Origin: Pseudomonas viridiflava
GTDB lineage: Bacteria > Pseudomonadota > Gammaproteobacteria > Pseudomonadales > Pseudomonadaceae
NCBI RefSeq assembly: GCF_900580675.1
Contig: NZ_UTBG01000054.1
Coordinates: 1 to 64,000, forward strand
DNA length: 64,000 nt
Direction of reading: 5' to 3'
In this document: in pieces, positions 8,032 through 15,586 of the stretch
Layout of the letters: every line of letters begins with the position of its first letter
How positions within the stretch are numbered: the stretch's first letter is position 1
Translations under genes and position numbers: made by a program
Notes under the pieces: generated by a model
Told to the model about the DNA's origin: nothing
Seen by the model: the letters and a program-made list of their open reading frames with translations, nothing else
The model's database searches: none

Positions 8032-8302
8032 GGTTGTCTGCCGGGATTGCTGGCAGTTCGAGCCCCAACTGTTCGGCGAGCCATCGGATACCGGCTTGGC
8101 GGACCTTGGTCGACTGGCTGTACTGCATGCCGGCGGTTTCGTGGTACCAGTTGCTGTGCTTGACTCGTAGGTACTCTCGATCACGCACCGGGAAGGCAGG
8201 TAGTTTGCGGTCGTTGAGCAGGCCCTTTGCACGCATGAGTGCGATCAGCTTGGGGCGAGTGAGGCCGAAGTACTTGGCGGCTTTTTCCAGGCTACGTTCC
8301 AT
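8018..8302 (-). CDS. KilA-C/antirepressor-type DNA-binding protein
   Basis: The 94-aa protein resembles the C-terminal DNA-binding domain of phage antirepressors: an AKYFGLTRPKLIALMRAKG helix-turn-helix-like segment followed by the YLRVKHSNWYHETAGMQYSQ stretch and a C-terminal helix. It is a stand-alone version of that domain. ATG 8302 follows a TAGGAGG ribosome site. Regulation of the lysogenic switch is plausible but inferred. Confidence 0.7.
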   Translation of the reverse strand: MERSLEKAAKYFGLTRPKLIALMRAKGLLNDRKLPAFPVRDREYLRVKHSNWYHETAGMQYSQSTKVRQAGIRWLAEQLGLELPAIPADNRDVA

Positions 8303-8311
8303 CGCGACCTC

Positions 8312-8893
8312 CTAGGCTGCATGCGCGGCGGGTGTCGCCACGGCAGCCAGGTGGGTGATGGACTCGGCCACCATGGAGTAGATCTCCACGTCACTGCCGT
8401 ACACCGTGAAGCACTTGGTGCGCGGCTTTCTGACGCCGATGCTCATGATGGTGGTGATGCCGTCGCGGGTTTTGTTGCGGTGGATTGCCAATTTGATCGG
8501 TTGCTCGAAGCCCATATCGAGGCTGATGGCACCGCCGGTTTGCACCAGGTCGAAGATCTGCTGCTTGTGTTCAGTCTTGAAAACGCCGTAGCGGCGTTCT
8601 GCGTGCGGTAGGGACGAAGGATTGGTCGGGGTGGTTGGCCCGTTGACGATCTCTTCAATGAAGTCCGCAAGCTTGAGGTGCATCTTCTTGGTATTGGTCA
8701 GGGTCAGCGTGTGGCGTTCGCTGCCCAACTCAACTGTGAAGTGCGTGTCGACTTTGCGGCGCTCGACGTTCAGGCGGAAGGCCAGGGCCTCACGCTGTGT
8801 TTCGGCGCGCAAGTGGTGATTGAAGGTCTGGGTCAGACTGACTTGGGCCTTGAGCAGGGTCAGGGTGCGGTTGTCGATTTTGTACTTTCTCAT
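8312..8893 (-). CDS. Prophage hypothetical protein
   Basis: The 193-aa soluble, mixed alpha/beta protein is rich in Thr and charged residues, with no membrane segment and no motif I recognise. Its ATG overlaps the preceding stop by four bases (TCATG on the plus strand), so it is coupled to the first gene of the leftward operon. Confidence 0.7.
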   Translation of the reverse strand: MRKYKIDNRTLTLLKAQVSLTQTFNHHLRAETQREALAFRLNVERRKVDTHFTVELGSERHTLTLTNTKKMHLKLADFIEEIVNGPTTPTNPSSLPHAERRYGVFKTEHKQQIFDLVQTGGAISLDMGFEQPIKLAIHRNKTRDGITTIMSIGVRKPRTKCFTVYGSDVEIYSMVAESITHLAAVATPAAHAA

Positions 8894-9066
8894 GCCGCGT
8901 GCCCGCCGTCGTTAGGGCCGAAGGGGGCGGGCGTGGAGCGGTTTTTCAGTTTGGGTTTGGACGCGATGAAGGCGCAGCCGCAGTCTTGTGCCAGGCGGCG
9001 GATTTCGAAGATTCGGGAGGGGTTAGCAGCGGCCGGGTGGACGTGCAGGGTGGCTGTGGTGTGCAT
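8890..9066 (-). CDS. Small first gene of the leftward early operon
   Basis: This protein of about 58 aa starts at ATG 9066 (MHTTATLHVHPAAANPSRIF) behind GAGG; a further ATG at 9102 lies too close to the promoter to be preferred. It contains RRLAQDCGCAF, with two cysteines. Function unknown. It is about 40 bp downstream of the operator-bearing promoter. Confidence 0.6.
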   Translation of the reverse strand: MHTTATLHVHPAAANPSRIFEIRRLAQDCGCAFIASKPKLKNRSTPAPFGPNDGGHAA

Positions 9067-9101
9067 GGTGTTGCCTCGCTCTGTGGTGGAAGAGTGAGGC
9101 A

Positions 9102-9130
9102 ATAGTTAACCTTAAAGGTTAATCTGTCAA
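9102..9130 (-). promoter_or_regulatory. Leftward early promoter (PL-like) with repressor operator
   Basis: On the minus strand a perfect TTGACA (9125-9130) is followed by a spacer filled with the 17-bp near-perfect palindrome TTAACCTTAAAGGTTAA (9106-9122) and a weak -10 (TAACTAT, about 9102-9108). The same palindrome type occurs twice between cI and cro, so the CI repressor probably shuts this operon. Confidence 0.8.
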
Positions 9131-9167
9131 CAAAAACAACCTTTCAGATTGTTTTTTGGTCGGACTT

Positions 9168-9854
9168 TTAATGCTCGCTTTGCTTTTTTTTCTTCATTCC
9201 CAGGTCAGCCTTGATATCTTTCCATGCTAATTCTAAAACTTCCTGCGCTTTTGAGTTCAGGTCGTTAACGACTTGGTTTATGCTTTTCGTATCGTCACGA
9301 ACAGTCGCTATTGTTTCCTCCATCAATCGTGTTAATTCAATAGACGACTGTTTGTTTCTATCAAGCATTAATTCAATAGTGCATTGTACTAATATGATCT
9401 CGCTATACAGTTCGTCTGAATCTGCTCTTTGAAGAAATGTCGGATCTAACTGCATTTTACTGTGTAGTAACGATACCTTTGAAAGGAATTCAGCAATTCT
9501 CTCTCGCAATTTTCCTTGCCAATCGTGTCTGAACGTAGCGACACTCGAGCGTATTTGATTTTTATGTGTATTCCAAGCAAACCATGCAATAACACATCCG
9601 ACGGCTAGAGTGGCTAGTACCGAAGGCCAATCGGTGCCTGATTCGACTTGTATTGTGAGTTTTTGGTTGTCAGCCAAAGTGATTGCGGTTGGAGATGTTG
9701 GATGCGGCTTGATGGTATGTTGTGAAAGATCTTCATCCAATGCATCCACCTGTAGAGTCATTTTTTCAGGAGCGGGGGGGGAGGGGTGAGGGGTATTCGG
9801 CAAGACCTCAGATTTTGGTGCTTCGTGTTCCGCTTTTTTTTTAAAATCATCCAT
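9168..9854 (-). CDS. AT-rich membrane-anchored protein, unknown function
   Basis: The 228-aa protein has a Pro-rich cytoplasmic N-terminus, one membrane segment near residues 78-96 (WPSVLATLAVGCVIAWFAW), and a long helical, charged C-terminal half likely to form coiled coil, ending in a KKKK cluster. Base composition is clearly more AT-rich than the surrounding phage genes. It is located between the repressor and the PL-like promoter, on the same strand as cI, so it could be expressed in the lysogen. That makes it a candidate lysogenic-conversion or exclusion gene, but no family was recognised. Confidence 0.65.
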   Translation of the reverse strand: MDDFKKKAEHEAPKSEVLPNTPHPSPPAPEKMTLQVDALDEDLSQHTIKPHPTSPTAITLADNQKLTIQVESGTDWPSVLATLAVGCVIAWFAWNTHKNQIRSSVATFRHDWQGKLRERIAEFLSKVSLLHSKMQLDPTFLQRADSDELYSEIILVQCTIELMLDRNKQSSIELTRLMEETIATVRDDTKSINQVVNDLNSKAQEVLELAWKDIKADLGMKKKKQSEH

Positions 9855-9904
9855 GTATTATATTCCTTGGCATTTTTTTAATAGAAACCACTCTTGGTTT
9901 TCGC

Positions 9905-10552
9905 CTATAAATCCGAAATCTTCCAGCGCGCTCTACCACATATACTCCAGTCTTCAGTCATTTTTATTATACGTTCAGGCCAGTCAGGATTGATCGCATA
10001 TAAATATTGTTCATTGCCTTCTTGTTTCAACTGTTTGAGAGTTGCGGCTTGATCACGAGTTCTCTTGGCTGCTACAAAGTGTCCAGGTAGTGCATCAAGT
10101 GAAGGGTCTATAACAATCTTATCTCCCTCAACAAACTTGGGTTCCATGCTTATTCCCTCCACTCTTAGAATGAATGCCCTTGGACCTACAGGTCCGGGAG
10201 CATCAATCCATTCTTCAGCATCCCTTGGATCAAAACTGCCATTTGTCTCGCACCAAGCGCCCGCCGCGATGGACCCTATTACCGGCAGCTTGCGTCCTGT
10301 GTGACTTATGATGGTCGCGTTATTGAATTCCCCGACGCCATAAGGCATATCGAGATACCCATTATGTAAATCTAGAGCTTTCTCAATCTGTCGAGCTATT
10401 TGATCACCGATACCTTTGGTTGGATTTTTTCCGCCAAAGGCGCTGACCTGCGCAGGTGCTTTTCCAAGACGCTCGGCGATGTCTGTAAGCCGCAATTTTT
10501 TTTCGGCTAAGACTCTGCGGAAATTTTGCAAGCGGGTATCTGAAATTTTCAT
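9905..10552 (-). CDS. cI: CI-type repressor, LexA/S24 self-cleaving
   Basis: The 215-aa protein has an N-terminal helix-turn-helix (about residues 18-50) and a C-terminal S24 peptidase domain. The cleavage site is Ala97-Gly98 (IAAGAW), catalytic Ser135 (GISMEPKF) and probable Lys173 (TLKQL), 38 residues apart as in LexA. It should maintain lysogeny and be inactivated through RecA after DNA damage. It is divergent from cro across a region with two 17-bp operators. A third operator controls the leftward operon. Confidence 0.93.
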   Translation of the reverse strand: MKISDTRLQNFRRVLAEKKLRLTDIAERLGKAPAQVSAFGGKNPTKGIGDQIARQIEKALDLHNGYLDMPYGVGEFNNATIISHTGRKLPVIGSIAAGAWCETNGSFDPRDAEEWIDAPGPVGPRAFILRVEGISMEPKFVEGDKIVIDPSLDALPGHFVAAKRTRDQAATLKQLKQEGNEQYLYAINPDWPERIIKMTEDWSICGRARWKISDL

Positions 10553-10570
10553 AGGCAGATTCTGTCCCGA

Positions 10571-10630
10571 TTAACCTTTGAGGTGAATATCCATTTGGGT
10601 GTTGCAAAAATTAACCTATGCGGTTAAATT
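10571..10630 (+). promoter_or_regulatory. Lysogeny switch: two CI/Cro operators and PR-like promoter
   Basis: Operators TTAACCTTTGAGGTGAA (10571-10587) and TTAACCTATGCGGTTAA (10611-10627) share the pattern TTAACCT-N5-GGTTAA with the PL operator; their centres are 40 bp apart. TTGCAA (10602-10607) and TAAATT (10625-10630) with a 17-bp spacer form the probable rightward promoter, covered by the second operator. Confidence 0.75.
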
Positions 10631-10651
10631 TGGATCTGGGAGGTACGCCTA

Positions 10652-10885
10652 ATGAAGCTGCGCGATTACATCAATTCTCTGGATTCTGAAACGCTCGAAT
10701 CATATGCAGGCCGCTGCAAGATCGCTGTCAGCTACCTTCGACTTCACGTCAAATATGCAAGTAAAGATCCCAGCGTTTCGCTGATTAAATCTCTAGCACG
10801 TGAAAGTGAAGGTTCCGTTTCGCTAGCTGAGGTCTTGATTCATTTCGGAATCGTTGAAGCTGAATCCTTGGTCTATCCGACCTAG
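10652..10885 (+). CDS. Cro-like regulator
   Basis: The 77-aa helical protein resembles short YdaS/Cro-type DNA-binding proteins: a KLRDYINSLDSETLESYAGR start, then a recognition-type SYLRLHVKYASKDPS stretch and LAEVLIHFGI. It is divergent from cI, behind a GGGAGG ribosome site and the PR-like promoter, which is the canonical cro position. Lytic repression of PL/PR is inferred from that context. Confidence 0.8.
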   Translation: MKLRDYINSLDSETLESYAGRCKIAVSYLRLHVKYASKDPSVSLIKSLARESEGSVSLAEVLIHFGIVEAESLVYPT

Positions 10886-10889
10886 ATAG

Positions 10890-10913
10890 AAAAAAGGCGA
10901 CCCAAGGGTCGCC
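10890..10913 (-). terminator. Leftward intrinsic terminator just after cro
   Basis: The perfect hairpin GGCGACCC (10896-10903) / GGGTCGCC (10906-10913) has an A-run on its left side (10890-10895), so the U-tract is present only on leftward transcripts. It would end an RNA made from the minus strand of the cro-cII interval. Confidence 0.75.
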
Positions 10914-11213
10914 CAGTTCCTCCCGGCACACACCACCACAGTGCTGTCGGGTCGCGATAAAGGTAGGAGGGCACACCACATGCAAACCTCCTCCGTTTAT
11001 CGCGCTGCCAAGACACGGATGTCTTAGGTTGCTGCCTTTTCCACCACAGATTAGGCAGCTGTTGCGCCAGAGGTGAGCAACGGATTGTTCGCCTCGGCAC
11101 GGTGCCGGTTTCGATCCCAAGATCTAGCCGGCGTTTGGGCCCTTTCAAGCCACGCGGCAAATGTAACACCACTGCATGTCGCGGGGCACTGGCAACTTTG
11201 TAGGATTAATGCC
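10914..11213. other. cro-cII intergenic region with large hairpin
   Basis: This interval of about 300 bp has no convincing protein gene. It holds an imperfect hairpin with outer arms CGCGATAAA (near 10954) and TTTATCGCG (near 10996) and inner arms GGAGG/CCTCC, which would bury a GGAGG. A tiny frame (ATG 10980, 15 codons) lies in its loop and arm. The string CACACCACCACA near 10926 recurs near 14983. A leader or a small antisense RNA are possible readings. Confidence 0.4.
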
Positions 11214-11732
11214 ATGAGCCGAGTAGCTTTAAGCTGTGTTGAGAGAGCGCAAAAGGAAGTACTGACGCTCGAATTAGCCTTGTATCACGCCGCACGGGAC
11301 TATCCCGGCGGTGCCGCAGCAATCGCCGCCACCACCGGTCGAAATGCCACCACGTTGCAGCACAAGTTGTCCCCTACCCATCCCTCTCACGCCGTCAATG
11401 TCCAGGAGTTCGGCGAGATCCTCGAACTGACAAAGGACCGCCGCATTCTCGATGCTGTGCACGGTCTTGTCGGTGACACGATCTGGCAGGAGCTGGCCGA
11501 GGCGTATACCAACGACATGCCTGAAACCCTCACCACGGGGATCGCGCAGTTCTTTCGGCAGGTCGCGGATTTGTCCGAGACCTGGGCCAAGCACATTGGC
11601 GACGGCAAGGTCGATGACGGCGAGTTGGCCGAGATACGTCAGTTGGTGTTTCGCGGCATTCAGGGATTGTTAGGCATGTACAACCGCGCCCGCTACGTCA
11701 ACCAGACGACTCGCGGGGTGGAACGTGGCTGA
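11214..11732 (+). CDS. CII-type phage regulatory protein (CP76-like)
   Basis: The 172-aa protein has the pattern of the Phage_CP76/CII family: ALYHAARDYPGGAAAIAATT, GRNATTLQHKLSPTHPSH, then LELTKDRRILDAVHGL. The middle of the protein reads as a helix-turn-helix. ATG 11214 is chosen because family similarity begins there; an open frame continues upstream to 11073. The stop overlaps the zinc-finger gene. It probably regulates establishment of lysogeny or early expression. Confidence 0.8.
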   Translation: MSRVALSCVERAQKEVLTLELALYHAARDYPGGAAAIAATTGRNATTLQHKLSPTHPSHAVNVQEFGEILELTKDRRILDAVHGLVGDTIWQELAEAYTNDMPETLTTGIAQFFRQVADLSETWAKHIGDGKVDDGELAEIRQLVFRGIQGLLGMYNRARYVNQTTRGVERG

Positions 11733-11952
11733 TATCGCTGATTTTGCAAATGACCTGGTGCAGGAACGGATCGATCAAGCCGTGGCTGCACGCTTGGCGC
11801 TTATGTCCAGCACGGCACAGCACTCCCTGATGTTCTGTGATGAGTGCGACGAACCTATTCCTGAGGCGCGCCGCTTGGCACAACCCGGTTGCACGCTCTG
11901 CATTGGGTGTAAAACTGCTGATGATCTGAGGGCTTCCCGTTATGCTCGATGA
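11725..11952 (+). CDS. DksA/TraR-type C4 zinc-finger protein
   Basis: The 75-aa protein has a helical first half and a four-cysteine finger, CDEC (about residues 38-41) and CIGC (about 59-62), with the PEARRLAQPG linker typical of phage TraR/DksA proteins. Such proteins bind the RNA polymerase secondary channel. It starts at GTG 11725, inside the end of the CII-type gene, and overlaps the primase start by 11 nt. Confidence 0.85.
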   Translation: MADIADFANDLVQERIDQAVAARLALMSSTAQHSLMFCDECDEPIPEARRLAQPGCTLCIGCKTADDLRASRYAR

Positions 11953-14158
11953 CGTGCTCAATCAGTTCGCGGACTACGGTCTTGAACCCGCTCAACCCCT
12001 CGTATTCGGCAAACTCACCCGCTGCAAAACCACCCAGGATAAGGGCAAGGAAAAGAACGGCTGGTACGTCATCCACGAACACCGCACCGAAAAGAACGAG
12101 GCGCTGATCTTCGGCAGTTTCGGTGACTGGCGCTCCGGCGAGACCCAGAAGATCAAGGTCAAGGCCGGTCGTATGAGCCCAGAAGAGCGCGAAGTCATGC
12201 GCGCTCGCCAGGAGGACGCCAAGCGTAAGGCCGCCGAGATCGCGGCCAACGCGTCACGCCGAGCGGCCAGCCGTGCAGCCGGCCTGTTCAAGCGCATGCC
12301 AGAAAAGGGCAAGAGCGCCTATCTGGATCGAAAGCAGATCGTTGGCTTCAAGGTTCGTTATGCGCCACGTACTGGCGCATTTTTGGTACCTATGTGCAAC
12401 GTGCGCGACCAGATCGTCGGCCTGCAGGTGATCTTCCCCGCGAAGCAAGAGGACACCGGTCGGGACAAAGCGTATTGGCCCTACGGCATGTCGAAGGAAG
12501 GTGCTTTCCACCTGATCGGTCCACACCCGGAACCGGGCGAGCCAGTGCTGGTGTGTGAAGGTTACGCCACGGGCGCAAGCCTGCACATGGCGACTTCGCT
12601 CACCGTCGCCATCGCCTTCGACGCGGGCAACTTGCTGCCGGTCTCCAAGGCCATGCGCGAGCGTTTCCCCGGCTGCCCGCTGATCATCTGTCGCGATGAT
12701 GACTGGAAGACCAAACGCCCCAATGGCGACCCTTGGAACCCTGGCGAAGAAAAGGCCAACAACGCCGCGCTTGTTGTCGGCGGCCAGGTGGTTGCACCTG
12801 TGTTCTCCGGCGAACGCGAGATCAAGTGGACGGACTTCAACGACCTGCACGTCGCCGAAGGTTTAGAGGCCGTCCGCCGCCAGGTGCTGGCGGTGGTCAA
12901 GCCTCCTGCAGCGGGTGGTTGGAAAGATCAACTCGCCCGCACCGAAAACGGCTCCCTGATCGCGCACATGCAAAACGTCGAGCTGATCTTGGGCAATGAC
13001 GAGCGCTGGTCCGGGGTCATTGGTTACAGCGTGTTCAGCTCCAAGATCGTCAAGCTCCGGTCCGCGCCCTTCGGTGGCGGTGCCGGCGATTGGGCGGACA
13101 TCGACGACATGCGAGTGATGAAGTGGCTCGCGCAGCAATACAACCTGCGGGTCAAAGCGTCCCATGTGATCGAGGCGGTCAGCGTGGTTGCCCACGACCA
13201 TGCCTTCCACCCAGTGCGTGAATACCTGGAGAAGCTGGAGTGGGACCGCGTGCCTCGCATCGAAACCTGGCTCACTGATGTGCTGGGCGTCCAGGCCAGC
13301 GAGTACTCGGCCAAGGTCGGCAAGCGCTGGCTGATCTCGGCGGTCGCTCGGGTGATGCGCCCAGGCTGCAAGGCCGACTCGGTGATGATTCTCGAAGGCG
13401 GGCAGGGTGCTGGTAAGTCCACGGCCATGGGCGTGCTCGGGGGTGAGTGGTTCATGGATACGCCCTTTGCCCTTGGCGACAAGGACAGCTTCCAGGCGAT
13501 TCGCGGCAAGTGGATCGTCGAGCTGGGCGAGCTGGATAGCTTTAACAAGGCCGAAAGCACCAAGGCCAAACAGTTCTTCTCCGCGTCCACCGACACCTAC
13601 CGTGAGAGCTACGGCCGCAGAACGAACGACGTGCCACGCCAGTGTGTTTTCGTGGGCACCACCAACCAAGAGGAATACCTCAAGGACGCCACGGGCAACC
13701 GCCGCTACTGGCCGGTGTTCTGCAACAAGGTCGATCTGGAGAAACTTCGCGAGATCCGCGACCAGCTATGGGCCGAGGCGTTGTTCTGTTTCGAGGCGGG
13801 CGACATCTGGTGGGTGAACAAGGACGAATCCAAGATGTTCGCCGAGGCCCAGGACGAACGCTTCGTGGTCGATGAATGGGAAGGGCCGATCCTGGCCTGG
13901 ATGGAGGAGTCGCAGATCGGCGAAACCGCCACCGGCAACGAGATCCTGACCCAGGCGCTGAAGCTCGACTTCGGTCATTGGGGCAAGCCCGAGCAGATGC
14001 GGGTAGGGGCAATTATGCACCGACTGGGTTGGCGCAAGCGGCGAATGCCGGCATTGCCGAAAAGCGGGGTACGGCCTTGGGCCTATGAGAAGCCTGCGGG
14101 CTGGGGCCGTGCGTCTGTGCTGCAGCAGTCGGTGATCGAGGAGCCTTGCTTTGATTAA
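11942..14158 (+). CDS. Phage primase-helicase (Toprim plus VirE/SF3-like ATPase)
   Basis: The 738-aa protein has three visible parts. An N-terminal region is rich in Lys/Ala/Glu, followed by a Toprim-like segment with VLVCEGYATGASL (about residue 200) and the acidic CRDDDW. The C-terminal ATPase has Walker A GGQGAGKST (about 485-493), then ELGELDSFNKAE and the VFVGTTNQEEYLKDATGNRR motif seen in virulence-associated E proteins. It most likely starts phage DNA replication. ATG 11942 overlaps the upstream gene. Repeats that may be an origin follow 390 bp downstream. Confidence 0.9.
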   Translation: MLDDVLNQFADYGLEPAQPLVFGKLTRCKTTQDKGKEKNGWYVIHEHRTEKNEALIFGSFGDWRSGETQKIKVKAGRMSPEEREVMRARQEDAKRKAAEIAANASRRAASRAAGLFKRMPEKGKSAYLDRKQIVGFKVRYAPRTGAFLVPMCNVRDQIVGLQVIFPAKQEDTGRDKAYWPYGMSKEGAFHLIGPHPEPGEPVLVCEGYATGASLHMATSLTVAIAFDAGNLLPVSKAMRERFPGCPLIICRDDDWKTKRPNGDPWNPGEEKANNAALVVGGQVVAPVFSGEREIKWTDFNDLHVAEGLEAVRRQVLAVVKPPAAGGWKDQLARTENGSLIAHMQNVELILGNDERWSGVIGYSVFSSKIVKLRSAPFGGGAGDWADIDDMRVMKWLAQQYNLRVKASHVIEAVSVVAHDHAFHPVREYLEKLEWDRVPRIETWLTDVLGVQASEYSAKVGKRWLISAVARVMRPGCKADSVMILEGGQGAGKSTAMGVLGGEWFMDTPFALGDKDSFQAIRGKWIVELGELDSFNKAESTKAKQFFSASTDTYRESYGRRTNDVPRQCVFVGTTNQEEYLKDATGNRRYWPVFCNKVDLEKLREIRDQLWAEALFCFEAGDIWWVNKDESKMFAEAQDERFVVDEWEGPILAWMEESQIGETATGNEILTQALKLDFGHWGKPEQMRVGAIMHRLGWRKRRMPALPKSGVRPWAYEKPAGWGRASVLQQSVIEEPCFD

Positions 14159-14516
14159 GCGAATCGACGAGATGCTCAAGCTATGGGCGCAGGATCTGCA
14201 TTCGCCTGTTCCGGAAAACGCAGGTGGGCCGAGTGGCGGCAACATGATCGCCATGCTGATGGAGTGCAAAGGGGAGTTGATACGCGGCACGCGGGGTAGT
14301 CGGGTGCTGCTGGATGAATCGGCCGACATCGAGCTGATAGTCAACAAGCACTTGCCCCCGCAGTTGTCGGTCGTCGTGCGTGAGCACTACTGCAATCACG
14401 AAAGCTTCCTCTCTCAGAAGATGCTGCATTGCGGTTGCAGTGCGCCGACCTATTACCGACGTCTTCACGAAGCCCATGTCTCCATCGACGGCATGCTGAT
14501 GGGGAAGGCTGCATGA
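14151..14516 (+). CDS. Possible late-gene regulator (antiterminator-like)
   Basis: The 121-aa protein starts at TTG 14151 behind GAGGAG and overlaps the primase stop by eight bases; an ATG at 14172 is an alternative. The C-terminal half (LSVVVREHYCNHESFLSQKM, then CSAPTYYRRLHEAHVSIDGML) resembles the sigma-region-4-like helices of ArpU/RinA/Q-type phage late regulators. Its position between replication and lysis/packaging genes fits that role. The assignment is tentative. Confidence 0.5.
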   Translation: MIKRIDEMLKLWAQDLHSPVPENAGGPSGGNMIAMLMECKGELIRGTRGSRVLLDESADIELIVNKHLPPQLSVVVREHYCNHESFLSQKMLHCGCSAPTYYRRLHEAHVSIDGMLMGKAA

Positions 14517-14541
14517 CCCTCGGCGTCAATCTGCGTGCCGC

Positions 14542-14809
14542 TGTCCTACTGTCCCGCCTCGTCCGACTGCTGTTTAGTGCAGTTGGACAGGCGCAGGCCA
14601 CGCCGTTGTTGGCCTGTCCTACCGTCCAACCTTCACCCGCCCCACGCACACATGAGCATAGCGGGCACGTAGTCGCGCCCATGGCGCGCACGCGTGCTTT
14701 TAGCTTTCTCTCTATACACAAGAAAAAGGAAGAAAGGTAGGACAGTAGGGCAAAGCCCCGAATTCAAGCGCCTGTAGCTGTCCTACTTCGATTCAAAATA
14801 GTGGGACAG
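14542..14809. repeat. Cluster of TGTCCYAC repeats downstream of the primase
   Basis: TGTCCTACTGTCC (14542-14554), TGTCCTACCGTCC (14615-14627), the inverted GGTAGGACAGTAGGG (14736-14750), TGTCCTAC (14779-14786) and inverted GTGGGACA (14802-14809) lie within 270 bp in both orientations. No convincing gene occupies 14517-15042. Iterons of a phage origin, or sites for a regulator, are both possible. Confidence 0.6.
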
Positions 14810-14998
14810 GTCAGACAGGGCACCAGAAGCGATAGCCGATTGAGTGCGTTCTCCCTCTGTTGTACCTGCGTCGCACCCACGTCGCACCCGTATTGCTCCG
14901 TGGCATTAAAACCTGCTTGCTGCCATGATAATCCACCTGTAAAAAGTACCCATCTTCGATAGGTGCGACCGCAAGCAGCGGGACACACCACCACACTG

Positions 14999-15023
14999 AA
15001 CCCGGCCATTGCGCCGGGTTTTT
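14999..15023 (+). terminator. Intrinsic terminator before the holin gene
   Basis: AACCCGGC / GCGCCGGGTT is followed by TTT. It separates the early genes and repeat region from the holin. Confidence 0.7.
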
Positions 15024-15042
15024 GCGTTTATGGGGTAGGGCG

Positions 15043-15387
15043 ATGACGAACGAGCAGCAAGCGCTTATTGATATGCCGATCTGGATGGTGATCGTGCTGT
15101 CCCTGGTCGGGGGCATATCCGGCGAAGCATGGCGGGCCGACAAAGCGGGGGTAAGTGGCTGGTCCTTGATTCGCCGCTTGCTCCTTCGGTCCGGGGCCTG
15201 CGTGGTCTGCGGGCTTTCCACCATGATGTTGCTACACGCTTCGGGCATGTCGGTCCTGGCGGCGGGGAGCATCGGATGCCTCACCGCGATGGCTGGTGCC
15301 GATGTCGCCATCGGGCTGTATGAACGCTGGGCCGCCAAGCGGTTGGGCGTGTGCGATGTGCCGCCCTCGGGCAGTGGTCAGGCCTGA
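15043..15387 (+). CDS. Phage holin (LydA / holin superfamily III type)
   Basis: The 114-aa protein has about three hydrophobic segments (WMVIVLSLVGGISGE; LLLRSGACVVCGLSTMMLL; VLAAGSIGCLTAMAGADVAIGL) and a basic tail (ERWAAKRLGV). This fits LydA-like holins that open the inner membrane for endolysin release. It is placed before terminase rather than beside the endolysin at 35.5 kb, as in several Pseudomonas prophages. ATG 15043 follows a GGGGTAGGG ribosome site. Confidence 0.8.
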   Translation: MTNEQQALIDMPIWMVIVLSLVGGISGEAWRADKAGVSGWSLIRRLLLRSGACVVCGLSTMMLLHASGMSVLAAGSIGCLTAMAGADVAIGLYERWAAKRLGVCDVPPSGSGQA

Positions 15388-15531
15388 GGCGCTGGAGGCT
15401 AAGTAATACTTGGTCTGTAGCGCAACGCATCAAAATGGTGCGCCGAAAAGTCGCCGGGGACCCTGGCAGCGTTCGAGGGACACGGGGCATGAAACCCGCG
15501 GCTTTTCGTTAGTGGCTGGGTTTCAAAGTTA

Positions 15532-15563
15532 GTTGACCTCAGTTGACTGGTTGACCAGTTGAC
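15532..15563 (+). repeat. Four GTTGAC repeats: candidate packaging (cos/pac) site
   Basis: GTTGAC starts at 15532, 15542, 15550 and 15558 (steps of 10, 8 and 8 bp), 25 bp before the terminase small-subunit start. No gene is seen in 15388-15586. Clustered short repeats directly upstream of a Nu1/A-type terminase suit a terminase recognition site; this is inferred. Confidence 0.5.
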
Positions 15564-15586
15564 CGGGCTTGGAATTAGGAGGGTGT

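Noticed and set aside
10785-11172. Minus-strand frames over the cro-cII gap
   Set aside because: They run across a leftward terminator and hairpin, and lack family features. A non-coding RNA is a better reading.
14764-15338. Minus-strand frames before and through the holin gene
   Set aside because: They overlap the terminator, the repeat cluster and the holin on the other strand, with no ribosome site. A short shared WWCVP string with the frame near 10.9 kb comes from the repeated CACACCACCACA sequence.
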